Notes: generated by a model not told the origin, from the sequence alone. Positions 37,717 to 48,031 are shown, counted from the stretch's first letter. The stretch: 64,000 bases of DNA from Phallus indusiatus (GCA_027605045.1 JAQFWX010000043.1:1-64000), one strand, 5' to 3'. Numbers and translations are program-made.

Positions 37717-38835
37717 CCGCGTAACACCTCGCTTAAGCGGAGCTCCGCTCATTCCTTTTACGTACCTCGCTTATATTCTTTTTGTTTCCCCGTTCCGAAC
37801 CATTTCCTTTTCTGTCCTTGTTATCTTGTTGTAACCCGTTTCAGGTCTCTATTTAGTTTCATAGCTATTTAAAGATCGAGCTTCCTGTAACTACTTCTCC
37901 AGTTCTGATATAGATCTCTCACACGTTTCATATCTCGATCCAATCTCATCTCAGATCCCTTGTCGTCGTTGACGGCGTCCTCGAACGTCGTCGGCGACGT
38001 TGTGTCTATCTTCTTCAACAACTACCTCTGACCAACTTCTCCGACCCTATTCCTAACTCCAAGACTCCGACGTCCTCCGACTCAGTCTCTACCCAGAACC
38101 TCCGACGTTGTTAGAGCCTCGGAGAACTCCCCTAGACCTCTGTACGTGGTCCGACCTAGTACTAACCTAGGAAAGCCTCGTAGCCCTGCCCCGACCTGAA
38201 ATTGTTGGTGACGCACCGTGAGGGCGCTACTCAAGAGTAAGTTGAAGCCGACCAACATCCGACCTACGTCCGATCCTGTCCCGAGCCCCGCTTAGTCATC
38301 CCGACCCCGGCGCGTAACACCCTCTAGGTGAGTAGTATAGTTATCGTCCAATATAGTACTTAGGATCCCCTCCCTCTAGTCTGAGCTGAGTAGCCCTAAC
38401 AGGTGTTTGTCGTGATTTTTTTTTTATTTTGGCTCTAGAGAGCTCAAATCTTACTTAAAATGGAAATAAAAAAATATGTCAACAATATTTTTTAATTCTC
38501 TACAAGATAAGTTGGGCGCTTATTTAAGCGCCCATCTCGCTTAATAACTTAATCTAGTAACATATAGTCATGCGTGACATTACCTGCAGGTAACACACAG
38601 GTACCTGCAGATTACCTGTTGTCACAGGTTGACCTGCCTACCCGCAGGTTGTCACGTGACCCGTGGGTCAAAACCCGGGTCAGGTCGAGGATACCCAAAT
38701 TTTTGACACTGACCCGCGGGTACGGGTACCCGTACCTGCGGATCCAACCCGTTGAGAGCCTTAATGCAGGCTCTCGTGACCCTCCTAGATTTTTTGGACT
38801 CGTCAATAACCTCCGGAAAAAAGTGAAGGATTTAT

Positions 38836-39233
38836 CACTGGAGACATAGGAAAGTTTGCTTGACATGCAAACTATTAAACAAACTCCAAGCAGAGACCCA
38901 GTTTGCTTGGAGTTTCCCACTGTTTCAAACTTTGTACAAACTCTCAATTTGTTCAGAGTTTACTTGTGTAAGCAGATTTTATGCAAATTTTCTGACAAAC
39001 CTTAATTAAATTTTATGTGGATGTTATGCAGATGCTGAACAAGCAATCTGCTCAAGGTTTCCATATAATTTGCATCATAATCTATTCATAGGATGCTTAG
39101 CCAAGCAAACTTCTTTCAAACTTGAAGTTTTTACAAAGTTTGATCTGTCCAGGAGGCTTTAAGCAAATTGGGTCTCTGCTTAGAGTTTGTTTGATGGTTT
39201 GCATGTCAAGCAAACTTTCCTATGTCTCCAGTG
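38836..39233. mobile_element. CACTG-type MITE (398 bp)
   Basis: Both ends carry CACTGGAGACATAGGAAAGT in inverted orientation, the inverted repeat extending beyond 50 bp. It is flanked by the 3-bp duplication TAT. CACTR ends with 3-bp TSDs are typical of the CACTA (EnSpm/CMC) superfamily. It has no coding capacity. It interrupts an exon of the dioxygenase-like gene; without it the frame runs KKVKDLSDEIRQ. Confidence 0.8.
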
Positions 39234-39901
39234 TATCTGATGAGATTCGCCAAAATAAAGATTTGCGAATCATAGGTTCTTTTTCTCTGTTTTGGCACCT
39301 TGTTCGTGCACATGCTCCAGCTGAGATTATTGAACATGTTACTTGCAAACTAGAAGAATCGGGAATGCCTGAAATGGCTGGGAGAGATTGCGAAGGTATT
39401 TATTAGAGATATCCTTTCGCTTAAAAGTATTAATTTTCGTAGGGACTTCGGGATATAAAATTACTATTGCTGGCGAAGAATATATTTTTCCCTATGTGAA
39501 TCGGGCACCTTCAGAGGGCTATCTCGCTCAGGGATATATATTGTAAGTACATTTACACTAAACGTTTATCTATTAACCTTATCTAGATCAACTCATACTG
39601 ATGCATGCTGGGCCGACTATGCATTCGCTTGGCAAACTGAGCATACCCAATTGGGAGATAACCTAGCTACTGGGGGCAACTATGTAGATGTTACCCTTCA
39701 AGTGATCGTTGACTCTAGCCCCGACACCCTTTTGATTTTCGAACCAAACTATCTTCATGCTACAACGATTTCTATTCCAGGTATTGGCCGATCGGGTTTA
39801 GTTATCTCTTTTTCTACACATATCAAAGCAGCTTTTGATCTCGCAGTTGAAAGAGACCAAGCCAATGATACACCTTTGTTTTGAAATACTGTATTTACAT
39901 A

Positions 39902-40107
39902 TCAATCTTCTTCATCGGTAAAAATAGCAGCAAGCCGAAGTTGCTCGGTTTCATTTTCGCTCTCCTCATCGCTATACATAACGACTGAAAACTCCCCATC
40001 GCTATCTTCACCACCATCCTCCTCCCCATCCTTCTCTTTGCTGACAATATTTTCATCGTCATAATGGTCATTGTATGTAATGATCTGTGGTTGAACAATA
40101 CTGTCAG
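39902..40107 (-). CDS. C-terminal fragment of an unknown acidic protein
   Basis: The minus strand reads IVQPQIITYNDHYDDENIVS, then a Glu/Asp/Gly-rich acidic stretch, and ends RLAAIFTDEED and a stop at 39902. The frame is open up to the border of LTR-1 at 40108, so the 5' part is missing here. Acidic ends like this are common at the C-terminus of DNA-transposase and nuclear proteins, but no domain is visible. It lies tail-to-tail with the dioxygenase-like gene (18 bp between stops). Confidence 0.35.
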
Positions 40108-40426
40108 TGTAACGTTTCGTTACTTTTTATAGTGTACCGCTTGCGGTACACAGTTTATATCACGCTATAGCTTCATGCCACAAGTAACAGACCAAAGTGC
40201 TGTATTTTTTGTGGAGTAAAACAAGTTGCGCGTGCTGAATCAGCACGCGCGTAACTACTACTAATGTACAGTTATTACATAATGGCTCGCCGCATCACGG
40301 CGAGCCAGAGGCGTTAAGCGCCTCTATTATTAGAGGTAATGATAGTAATTACTGCAGAGGGTGAAGCCCTCTGCATATGCCTAAGTGGCATATACTCAAT
40401 CCACCGCATGCGGTGGATCCGTTACA
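40108..40426 (-). mobile_element. LTR-1 as a probable 3' LTR
   Basis: On the minus strand it begins TGTAACGGATCCACC directly after a purine-rich tract (ACAAGGGGAGGA at 40427-40438), as a polypurine tract precedes a 3' LTR. The same hairpins as in the solo copies are present. The outer flanks do not match each other, in line with its being one end of a larger element whose other LTR is gone. Confidence 0.65.
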
Positions 40427-40488
40427 TCCTCCCCTTGTGACTTGGACTCCAAGTCATAGGATCGCGAAGAGGAGGCATCTGACTGTAA

Positions 40489-41895
40489 TCAGTCAGAGGG
40501 ATTGCTGTAGTCAATCTCCATGCTCTCCGAGGCACTCGGATGCGGTGCGTCAAGGTCCTCAGGGGGCCTCAACAATTCCTCGTCCGTCATCTGAATTGGG
40601 ACGGACGGGGAGTAAACCTTATTAGGCGGGCCTGCCACGATGCTGGCAGGTGATGCCGACGCATGGACGGCGGGGGCGGACGACTGAGTTGTACGCGCCT
40701 TTTTTGTTGGACGATCCAGTCCACGGCGCACGCGATAGTCATGCGCGATGCGATTGACATCTTCTCCATTGGCGTATCGTTGGAGAAGGGGCGCGATCAC
40801 CTCAGTGACGCGTCTTGTCGTCGCTCCATTGGCGTGCATGGAGCGAATCACCTCCTCTATGGTGATGGAGGAGGGGGATTTGCACTCGAAGGAACGAGTG
40901 TAGCCTTCCATGAGCGTGGAAGGCAGGTGGGTGGAGGAATTACCCCTACCACCGAGAACTTCCCACACAGTAAGTGCGGGGTCGAGGAGGCACTCAGCCG
41001 CCTTCTCGAGGAACTTGGCACGTACTTCACGAGTACGTGTGACTCGTTTGAGCCATGTGAACACCTCAACATCTTGAGGGTTTAATGATCCATCCAACAT
41101 TAGTCGGATGTAGGGAGGGACCTGGTTAGGGTCCGCATTCCAAGTATTGATTAAATACTTGATCTCGGGGTGGATGAGTTCTCCCGAGATAGACACCACC
41201 GATGGACGGTTGGCGGCAGCCTCCATAGCTTCAAGCTTGGCGGTCTTCCTTGCCAGACGGCGCTCCTTCATGGATCTGCGCCAGCGAGTCCATGCATATG
41301 AAATATGCATGTGAACCCCTCTGTCGTCAGGGTACGTGAATACCGGGGGGTCGGTCCAAACCCGGGTTCCAATCTCGACGAACAATGGTTCGTCGAGGCT
41401 GCAGGTGTTATACCATGCAGTGGGGTTGGGGGTGCCAGGCACCAGAGAATGATCCCCACTAACAGTGGGGTCAAAGCCCTTGACGAAGAAGGGCCATGGG
41501 TCCCTATTGGAGTCCCATCCTGGCTTGGTCCGTGGATATGGACCAGAGGGCTTCCTTGGAGAAACCAGGGCAGCATCGCGAGAGCCCGATGCCTTGGTTG
41601 CATCAGCGTAGGTACGCTGAGGCTTGCGTTTGGTGGATGACGCGATGGAGGCGTCGTCATCATAGTCGTTATCATCGACTATGTCTTCCATGTCGTCGTC
41701 AGACGACATGTCGTTGAAGATATCAGGCAAAGGGGCTGCCTGGGATGGTTCAGGCGCTTTATCGGCCTGGTCTCTCGACCGCTTTTTGGAGGTCGATGGG
41801 GTAGTCGACACTGAACGTTCAAGTTCAGCAATGCAAGCTTTCAGCTCGCAGATACAACGATTCGCATCGTCGAGGTGGTCTGTCAAGGACTTGAC
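40489..41895 (-). CDS. ORF of an LTR-1 retroelement, N-terminally truncated
   Basis: An open minus-strand frame of at least 465 residues ends SMEIDYSNPSD 62 bp before the 3' LTR-1. The frame runs into the LTR-A border at 41895 (VKSLTDHLDDANRCICEL), so the true N-terminus is missing. It starts with a coiled-coil-like segment (LDDANRCICELKACIAELER), then a basic/acidic linker, then a globular part with many Trp and Pro (GWDSNRDPWPFFVKGFDP, YAWTRWRRSMKERR), then a helical region (about residues 255-380) and a Pro/Ser-rich tail. No CCHC knuckle, protease or RT motif is seen. By position it may be a Gag-like protein of a TR-GAG-type element or a third ORF; I cannot tell. Confidence 0.6.
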   Translation of the reverse strand, partial: VKSLTDHLDDANRCICELKACIAELERSVSTTPSTSKKRSRDQADKAPEPSQAAPLPDIFNDMSSDDDMEDIVDDNDYDDDASIASSTKRKPQRTYADATKASGSRDAALVSPRKPSGPYPRTKPGWDSNRDPWPFFVKGFDPTVSGDHSLVPGTPNPTAWYNTCSLDEPLFVEIGTRVWTDPPVFTYPDDRGVHMHISYAWTRWRRSMKERRLARKTAKLEAMEAAANRPSVVSISGELIHPEIKYLINTWNADPNQVPPYIRLMLDGSLNPQDVEVFTWLKRVTRTREVRAKFLEKAAECLLDPALTVWEVLGGRGNSSTHLPSTLMEGYTRSFECKSPSSITIEEVIRSMHANGATTRRVTEVIAPLLQRYANGEDVNRIAHDYRVRRGLDRPTKKARTTQSSAPAVHASASPASIVAGPPNKVYSPSVPIQMTDEELLRPPEDLDAPHPSASESMEIDYSNPSD

Positions 41896-42292
41896 TGTCA
41901 GGGTACGCTACCACTGTCTCTCATTTTTCTATTTATTATCATCAGCATCACTTCATTTCCATTCCATTTACTATTTCCGTATTTTACTTTTATCTTCCGT
42001 TCCCTTGTTCTGTCCCTATTTCACTTTCTCTACTCGCGCGCGTCGCGTGCTCGTACCCAGCGTGATGCCCGTGACATCACATCGCTTAGGCTCGGTTCGG
42101 GCGCCTAGCACTTAGCTGTGTCAGGGCCGCATGCCGCGTTATCGTTTTTCATGTATATAGTCGCTGTCCCTAGAGTGAGGGTCCCTAAGCTTGTTCTCTT
42201 AGGATCCCCTCCCTCTAGGTGAGTAGTATAGTTCTCTCAATATATTTTACTTAGGATCCCCTCCCTCTAGTGTGAGCTGAGTAGCCCTAACA
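41896..42292 (+). mobile_element. LTR-A copy without matching flanks
   Basis: Complete from TGTCAGGG to CCCTAACA (397 bp). Unlike the other full copies it lacks a TSD: the left flank ends TTGAC and the right begins TCATC. It separates two unrelated truncated coding regions, Gypsy-1 integrase and the LTR-1 element ORF. This is the expected product of recombination between two LTR-A copies with loss of the DNA between them. Confidence 0.8.
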
Positions 42293-44564
42293 TCATCGTC
42301 ATTGGCGATGTGAGGTTTAATCAAATCCACGTGAAATACGGGATTTATGCGACATTGCTTGAGCTCCTCAGAGAGCTCAAGTTTCACTGTGATATTGTCT
42401 TTAACGGACAATATTTTGTATGGTCCCACATAACGCGGGATCAACTTCTTAACTCTCCCTTTGGGGAGGTTGAGATTCCTCATCGAAAGATAGACAAGGT
42501 CACCCTCTTTATACTCCGGTGCATCGCGCCATGAGTTGTTCGCGTAGTGAGCCTGTTTAACACGATTGGCTATGATAGCGTCATGTGCTATCATGAGATT
42601 CCACTTTGCCTGTTGGGCAAAGTGTTGAACACCTTTGAATTTGGTGTTTGTCTCAATTTTCCTTCCCAAACTGGGAAGGTAGCCGTAATTGAGTTCAAAC
42701 GGCGCGAAACCAGTGGTTTCGCTGGTGCTGCTATTAATAGCAAACTCCACCATTGGGATCCTTTCAGCCCAATCTTTTTGATCGTTCTGTATGACGGAAC
42801 GAAGTATTTGACCAATTGAGCGATTGGCTCGCTCGGTAGATCCATCTGTTTGCGGATGGAACGCCGTGGACATGAGCAATCGTGTCCCCATTAGGCATTG
42901 CAGTTCCTGCCAGAACTTGGCAGTGAATCGTGCATCCCTGTCACTCACGATTGAGTCAGGGACACCGTGGAGTCTTACGACTTCACTGAGGTATAAGCAG
43001 GCTGTGCCCTTGGCGGTCAGCTTGGTGGTGGTTGGCATCAGACGAACCATTGAGGTCAGTCTGTCAATCACGACGAATAGGAAGTCGTGGCCGTTTGAAA
43101 CGGGTAATGGACCGACGAAGTCCATTCCAACTGATTCCCAAGGTCTATTGGGAATCGGGAGTTGTTTTAACAGACCACTGGGGTGATTATTCTCCCCTTT
43201 ATTGGTCTGGCACGTTCCGCAGGATCTGCAGAACGTATCGATGTCTTCAATCATCGATTTCCACCAGTACGCTTGTCTAACGTACTGAGATGTTTTGTAA
43301 CGTCCGAAGTGCCCAACAATTTGGTGGGCCTCACTGATTATAATCTCAGTGATCCTCCTCCCCTTGTAAAATGTGTTATGGGGGACGCATAATACATCGC
43401 GGAGGAACTGATTCTTGGTAAAGATCAGTTGGTTTTTAATTCCAAACACCTTGTGAGCGTTTGGGTTGGCAAGGACCAGCTTAAATACTGGGTCCTTGTG
43501 ATAACCTTGCTGTATCAGTGAGGTAAATTCAGCAAAGCCCTCAATTTTGGCTTTAAGAAGCTTGCTGTCTTGCTCTGCACTTAGGGCAAGTATATCCTCA
43601 TCGGGTTGCGCTTCTGTAATATCAGAAGGCATAGTATTTGAGGGACCTTCTACTCGAGGTTCCTCTCGTACTCGTGAACGTGTCATAACGTTCACTCTCA
43701 CTTCATCCCTTCTTTCGATGGGAAGATGATCCCCTTCGGGATCAAGTCTAACGTCAGCATTGACGTATACCTCCGGAGGGTGAACCTCATCCGGAGTGTC
43801 CTCTTCGTAATAACGAGAGAGGCCATCGGCGACATTGTTAGTGACGCCCTTGACATGAATCGTCTCGTAATCAAAACGAGACAGGTATTCATACCACCGT
43901 GCTTGGCGCGGTGACATGCGAGGCTGGGTCTTGAAGTGGACCATGGCCTCATTGTCTGTTACTAGGGTGAATCTTTGCCCTAGTAGTTTGTCTTCCCACT
44001 TGAGGAAGGCTTCAAGTACCGCGATGAGCTCATGCTCATGGGTGCAGTAGTTGTACTGCGCAGGGGTGAATTTCTTCGAGAGAAACCCTGCTGGCCTACA
44101 TGTCTGCCATGTGGGCCCTTGCCCATAATAGGCACCGACGCCACATTTAGAGCCGTCGGTTACAACCCAAATTGGATCTGGGTCGTCTACGTTAATAGGC
44201 TTCAAGATAGGAGCCTTTCGCGTGAGTGCTTTGATTGAATCAAAGCACTTGTTCAACAACGGCGTCCATACGAACGGTCTGTTGTTGTACGTACACCCTG
44301 ATAGTGGTGTAGTGTATGCGGCTACCCCTGGTAGGTATGCCGCAATGTATTGTACAAGGCCCAGAAATTTCTGGACATCGTTATACGTGCGTGGAGTTCT
44401 CCACTCACGTATTTTATCCATCTTCTCGTGATCGGGATGGATGCCATCATCGTCGATGATGTGGCCTAAGCACTCCAGTTGCTTAGAGTACAAATCAACT
44501 TTACGACTACTTAGGTAAAGTTGTGCTTCTCGCAGACGCGAGAAGGCATTCTCTAGATGCTGCT
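42293..44564 (-). CDS. Gypsy-1 pol, 3' part: RT thumb, RNase H, integrase
   Basis: This part of the polyprotein resumes at HLENAF and LECLGHIIDDDGIHPD (end of RT). RNase H follows with WVVTDGSKCGVGA, the HEHELIAVLEA motif and VTDNEAM. The integrase has an HHCC zinc finger (EAHQIVGHFG ... CRSCGTCQTNK) and a D,D-35-E core: VGMDFVGPLP, IVSDRDARFT and HPQTDGSTERANRS. The C-terminus has the GPYKILSVKDNITVKLEL fold and NPVFHVDLIKPHIANDDD, where it meets LTR-A. No chromodomain is left, if one was present. There is no internal stop over about 750 codons, so the element decayed mostly by insertion, not by point mutation. Confidence 0.9.
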
Positions 44565-45413
44565 TGTAATGTATCCTTATTGTTTGCCTAATGGGGTGCT
44601 ACCAGAATAAAGATAGTTACAATTACTTGCTGGGAGTTTGCTTAGGCACTGGCTTCACAACAAAAGCCTGTTGCTGAAGAATGAGATCCAAGGGGTCTAC
44701 TCTTGTTATATGCTGTTTTAAATGCAGTAGACACAACTGATAGTGTGTTCTGCAAGTGATAGAGATAGCTGAAGACTTGTAAACAAGTCTTATAGTAAGA
44801 GAAAGATAAGAGGATATTGAGAGATAGAAAGAAAAGGGCCTTTAAGGCTATATTCAATTGTACTGAGTACAAGACAAGTGGGTAGTAAAGCAGTGATGTC
44901 TAAAAGTGGGGAAAATAGGTCTAATTTATAGACTTTTCTTTGGGAAAAGATTAGACTGATAAGGAAAGATTGATTAGAAATAAAAAGGGGAAGATAGGAA
45001 CAGATTAAAGATTAGAAAGATAAAAGATAACAAAGCGCAGGGTCAAAGGTGCACATGTGTCATCTGGTGAGAATAAAATCCAAGATCCAGGAGTTATAGA
45101 TCTGGTGGGAAATAAAGGATAAAAGAATAGCATATAAGGAGAAACCATGGAGAAATGAAGGAGATATTAATAAACAAGGGAAACATGGCAAAACAAGAGT
45201 CCAGAGTCCATTCTTGATGACCAAGCAATGAACTCAGAAAATACTTGACTTCTGAGAGTGTTTTGACCATAACTCCATGAGTCATTTACCAAATCCCTTG
45301 GAATAACTTGGGTTTTATAGAGTTTTAAATTGTTTTTGACTTTGAATGCTCTAGGCCTTGAGCCTGTCTTCAGGAAGGGGGTATTTAGGTCAAAATGACC
45401 TTGATACATGACA
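44565..45413 (-). mobile_element. LTR-E, Copia-like solo LTR (849 bp)
   Basis: On the minus strand it runs TGTCATGTATCAAGG to GGATACATTACA, with TG...CA ends. The 5-bp TSD CTGCT is at 44560-44564 and 45414-45418. Inside are a TATA-like CCTATAAATT and a pyrimidine-rich stretch as in LTR promoters. Its ends match those of the element at 58537-59441. It splits the RT just after YIDDVFVYSNTIDLHQQ. Confidence 0.8.
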
Positions 45414-45899
45414 CTGCTGATGCAGATCTATTGTGTTTGAATAGACAAACACGTCGTCTATGTATGCATCCATCAAACGACCGATGCAGTCCCTAAAGAT
45501 GTGGGTCATCAGACGTTGAAACGTCGATGGGGCATTGCAGTCTCCTTGCTGCATGACATGGCTCTTGAAGGTGCCATAGATGGTGGCAAAGGTCGTCTTG
45601 TGGACGTCCTCTGGGACTATGCGTACTTGCTCGTACGCCTCAGTCAGATCAATCTTTGATCTGTATTTGTGTCTCGCCACGTTCTGGCGGATTGTTTCCT
45701 GGTCAGGGAAGGGTGTTACGTCCTTCTCTGTGTTTTCATTCTGCAGACGCAGATCGAACACGGTCCATAGTGCCAAGACTATGGCTCGTTTCTGCAGGCA
45801 AAGCATAGGGATTGCCTGTGTAGCCACAGTTGGTTCCCACCATCCTGCAGCTACGTATCGCTGAATCTTCTCAGCGAGTAGCGCTTTGAGCGCATCCGG
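45414..45899 (-). CDS. Gypsy-1 pol: reverse transcriptase core
   Basis: The minus strand encodes DALKALLAEKIQRYVAAGWW, then the RT fingers and palm: KIDLTEAYEQVRI (first catalytic Asp region), CNAPSTFQRLM and AYIDDVFVYS with the YIDD box. The motif order and spacing fit Ty3/Gypsy RT. Both ends are cut by insertions (LTR-E on the 3' side, the 3.0-kb cargo insertion on the 5' side) at sites with TSDs. The frame is intact. Confidence 0.9.
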
Positions 45900-46413
45900 T
45901 GTAAGGATCCGATGTATATAGCTTTGTGTATGCCAGCTATAAGTGATCGGAATAACTACGAAGATATTTGTTAATTGAGGTCGTTTAGTCTACCGCGGAG
46001 CGTGTCCTGGTGCTGATTTCGGGAATGAGAGGGTGTGGATAAGAGATGGGGAGGGAGGTGTATGCGCTGATATCGAACCAACACAAACAAACACAAACAC
46101 TAACGGTAACGATAAAGACGGATCGTATGCAAGTGTGCGGCGATAGAATGAACTGAGAGTAGGTGATGAGTTTTAAAAATGCGGCTAGAGGGAGGACTTG
46201 AAATCAATGATGTTGATGACTTCTGTAATGTTAGTGAAGCGACTAAAATTAGAATTAAATCGCTAGTTTATACTCCGAGACCTCACTCAGAGTTAATCCA
46301 AAGATAAAGATGTGAGCGTAGAATTTAGACGTGAGACGAAACTTGACTTGAACTTGAACTGAGCTTGACTTAAACTGAACTAGACTTAAACTGTGAGACA
46401 ACTTGTCCGGTAG

Positions 46414-46925
46414 TGTTATGTAACCACTTCATCTCCCTCACCAAAAACATCAAGACATAAGGCTACGGCAACAAAACTCCATAAAAACAAACAAAACCAA
46501 ATAATCCAAGGACTTCTACATTTCTCGTCTTCCACTTCTATTTTCTTTTCCAATCCTTTTGCCACTTCGATCATACATGACATCATCTGGCAAAACACTT
46601 CAGCCAAGGGTAATTAGTAGGAAAAAGGTTATGTTTATTTATCCTTATCTATTTTTCCATCTCAAATATTGTGTCGTCTCTTGTGTCATTTACTATGTAA
46701 TTATTAGGTAGCGAGTAGAATAGTTTAGCCCTAAATGTGTATAAATAGGGCTCAGAAAATCATGTATCTACATCTTTTGTTGTACCACACATCCAGTGTT
46801 AGCTAATAAAGCTCAGTAACAACAAAGGGTCACTTTGACAAAGCGCGCTTATCAAACCTCTTATCTAACTCTATCTGAGACTTGTGCTACAAGTCTCCCT
46901 CTTAACCTCTATTGTTCAACTAACA
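46414..46925 (+). mobile_element. Possible Copia-like solo LTR
   Basis: Starts TGTTATGTAACC and ends TTCAACTAACA. It contains GTATAAATAGGGCTCAG (TATA box, close to GTATAAATAGGGGCTGA in the element at 58537) and AATAAAGCTC (polyadenylation signal) about 60 nt later. No matching TSD was found, so the borders are approximate. Confidence 0.4.
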
Positions 46926-47431
46926 TTTCTATAGATCGGGAAACTTTCACATAAGTACAGTTATTCCTGGCCTTACCTTTTAGTTGGATACGAATCTAAA
47001 CGAAACGCTTAACAAGTAATTGTGTGCAACTCTATTTGATTGGCACATCAAGGAGTTCCATAACAGGTAGAATTGCTGCTGTTACAAGTATTTACATGCA
47101 GTATATATACCTTTCAGAGTGCATAGCATTAGTGAGACGATCACTCATCGTTCACCGGGATAGCAAACAAAAAGAAACAAAAGAACAAAAGAAATATGGC
47201 AGATAGGGGGAATCGCGAGAGAAAGATGGGAGATACAATTACAACAAAAAAGAACAACATACATTGATAGGAGAAAATGATGAAAACTGAAACAAAGAAC
47301 AAAAGAAAACAAGGAAGAGATCAAAATAGGAAAAACAAAACCGGCTGGAGACACAGCCCTGGCCTGACTCAACACCTGGCACTTCCCGCGCTGCCTCTAT
47401 CCTGTACCATACCTATACCATCTCATTCTTC

Positions 47432-48031
47432 TTACTGATCTGGCTCTGGCTGCTGAGATCGGCTTCTTCGTGGCAGTGGAAGAATGATGTGAGGGGTAGG
47501 TAGAGATGGTCGCCTCAGATCTTCGAATAGATCGCTTTCCACTTCTTGATATGAGGGAGGAGGGCGAGTAAGATCGTCTGAAAAGTCTGGGGGAGGTGGC
47601 ATGACGGATAGGGAGGCATCGACAAATAGAAACTGTACGTATCCATAAAACCAATTGCGAAAAACTAATCTCCATATAAGTACTCCATCCCTTTGAGCTC
47701 TCAGGAACCCGACAAACTCATACGATTCGTGCATGACATTGATGTCCGTTCGTTCGTATAGAGTTAGTGCTCGCGGGTATTCTAGTTCTAAATCATCATA
47801 AGGAAGGGTTATTTCCAAAGATGGGGGAGGTGTAGCGGGGAGTACTGTATTAGCGTCGATATTGATTTCGGAGGTGAAGGTGTTGTAGACACGGATTATG
47901 GTAAGGAAGTCAGGATTAGGGCCGGTTCTGAGAGAAGAACGGAACGTAAAGGGGAAAAATGGAAGTTGTAAATGGGGGACAGAATTTTGGGAGTTTTCGT
48001 TGTTGTACGACATAGTGAGATAACAAGACAA
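47432..48031 (-). CDS. Cargo protein 1, unknown function, 199 aa
   Basis: An intronless minus-strand frame starts MSCYLTMSYNNENSQ; the second Met at 48013 is also possible. Central region: RVYNTFTSEINIDANTVLP, then SLEITLPYDDLELEYPRALT, FLRAQRDGVLIWRLVFRN and WFYGYVQFLFVDA. This beta-rich pattern with aromatic strands is followed by a Pro-rich tail (MPPPPDFSDDLTRPPPSYQE, containing a PPSY motif that could bind WW domains). It resembles the neighbour at 48120-48776 in order of motifs and position of hydrophobic strands. The family is not recognised. It lies inside an insertion in a retrotransposon. Confidence 0.6.
   Translation of the reverse strand: MSCYLTMSYNNENSQNSVPHLQLPFFPFTFRSSLRTGPNPDFLTIIRVYNTFTSEINIDANTVLPATPPPSLEITLPYDDLELEYPRALTLYERTDINVMHESYEFVGFLRAQRDGVLIWRLVFRNWFYGYVQFLFVDASLSVMPPPPDFSDDLTRPPPSYQEVESDLFEDLRRPSLPTPHIILPLPRRSRSQQPEPDQ

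Larger units (their letters stand above)
37150..38319 (+). mobile_element. Solo LTR of the Gypsy-2 family with two inserts
   Basis: Starts TGTCACGCC and ends CCGGCGCGTAACA, matching the Gypsy-2 3' LTR at 62790-63416 along its length. Flanked by the 5-bp TSD CCCTC (37145-37149 and 38320-38324). It contains an LTR-A copy (37159-37544) and a hAT MITE (37557-37716) near its 5' end. Being solo, it presumably arose by recombination between two LTRs of a full element. Confidence 0.85.
36841..38401 (+). mobile_element. LTR-A solo LTR-like element, split by a Gypsy-2 LTR
   Basis: Begins TGTCAGGGTACGCTACCG and ends GAGTAGCCCTAACA, with the 5-bp TSD GGTGT at 36836-36840 and 38402-38406. It is interrupted at 37149/38320 by a Gypsy-2 solo LTR. 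Without that insert it measures about 386 bp, the same as its intact relatives. The 3' half holds two direct copies of a TTAGGATCCCCTCCCTCTAG motif. Confidence 0.88.
36636..38763. mobile_element. Non-autonomous hAT-like element with nested insertions
   Basis: Terminal inverted repeats TAAGGCTCTCAACGGGTT (left) and its exact complement (right, ending GAGAGCCTTA) are flanked by the 8-bp duplication ATGCAGGC at 36628-36635 and 38764-38771. An 8-bp TSD and TAAGG-type ends are hallmarks of the hAT superfamily. Excluding inner insertions the element is about 570 bp, has no transposase, and is full of palindromic GGTACC/GGGTACCCG subterminal motifs. It interrupts an exon; without it and one TSD copy the reading frame continues (QAGYNAGSRDPPRFF). 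Confidence 0.88.
35836..39884 (+). pseudogene. Host gene with 2OG-Fe(II) dioxygenase-like C-terminus, broken by insertions
   Basis: Exons read in one frame: 35836-36052, 36428-36534, 36591-36635 joined to 38772-38835 joined to 39237-39395, then 39443-39542 and 39587-39884. Introns have normal ends. The hAT element and the CACTG MITE interrupt one exon, the solo LTR-1 sits in an intron, and the 5' end is in the inverted segment. The C-terminal 170 residues show GYKITIAGEEYIFP, then HTD (an H-x-D pair), about 60 residues later LLIFEPNYLHATT (distal His) and GRSGLVISFS (Arg then Ser). This H-x-D...H...R order is the iron and 2-oxoglutarate site of double-stranded beta-helix dioxygenases. A TET/JBP-like DNA-base oxidase, known to expand beside transposons in basidiomycetes, is one possibility; another mushroom-specific 2OG family is equally possible. 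The gene cannot be expressed intact in this arrangement. Confidence 0.6.
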
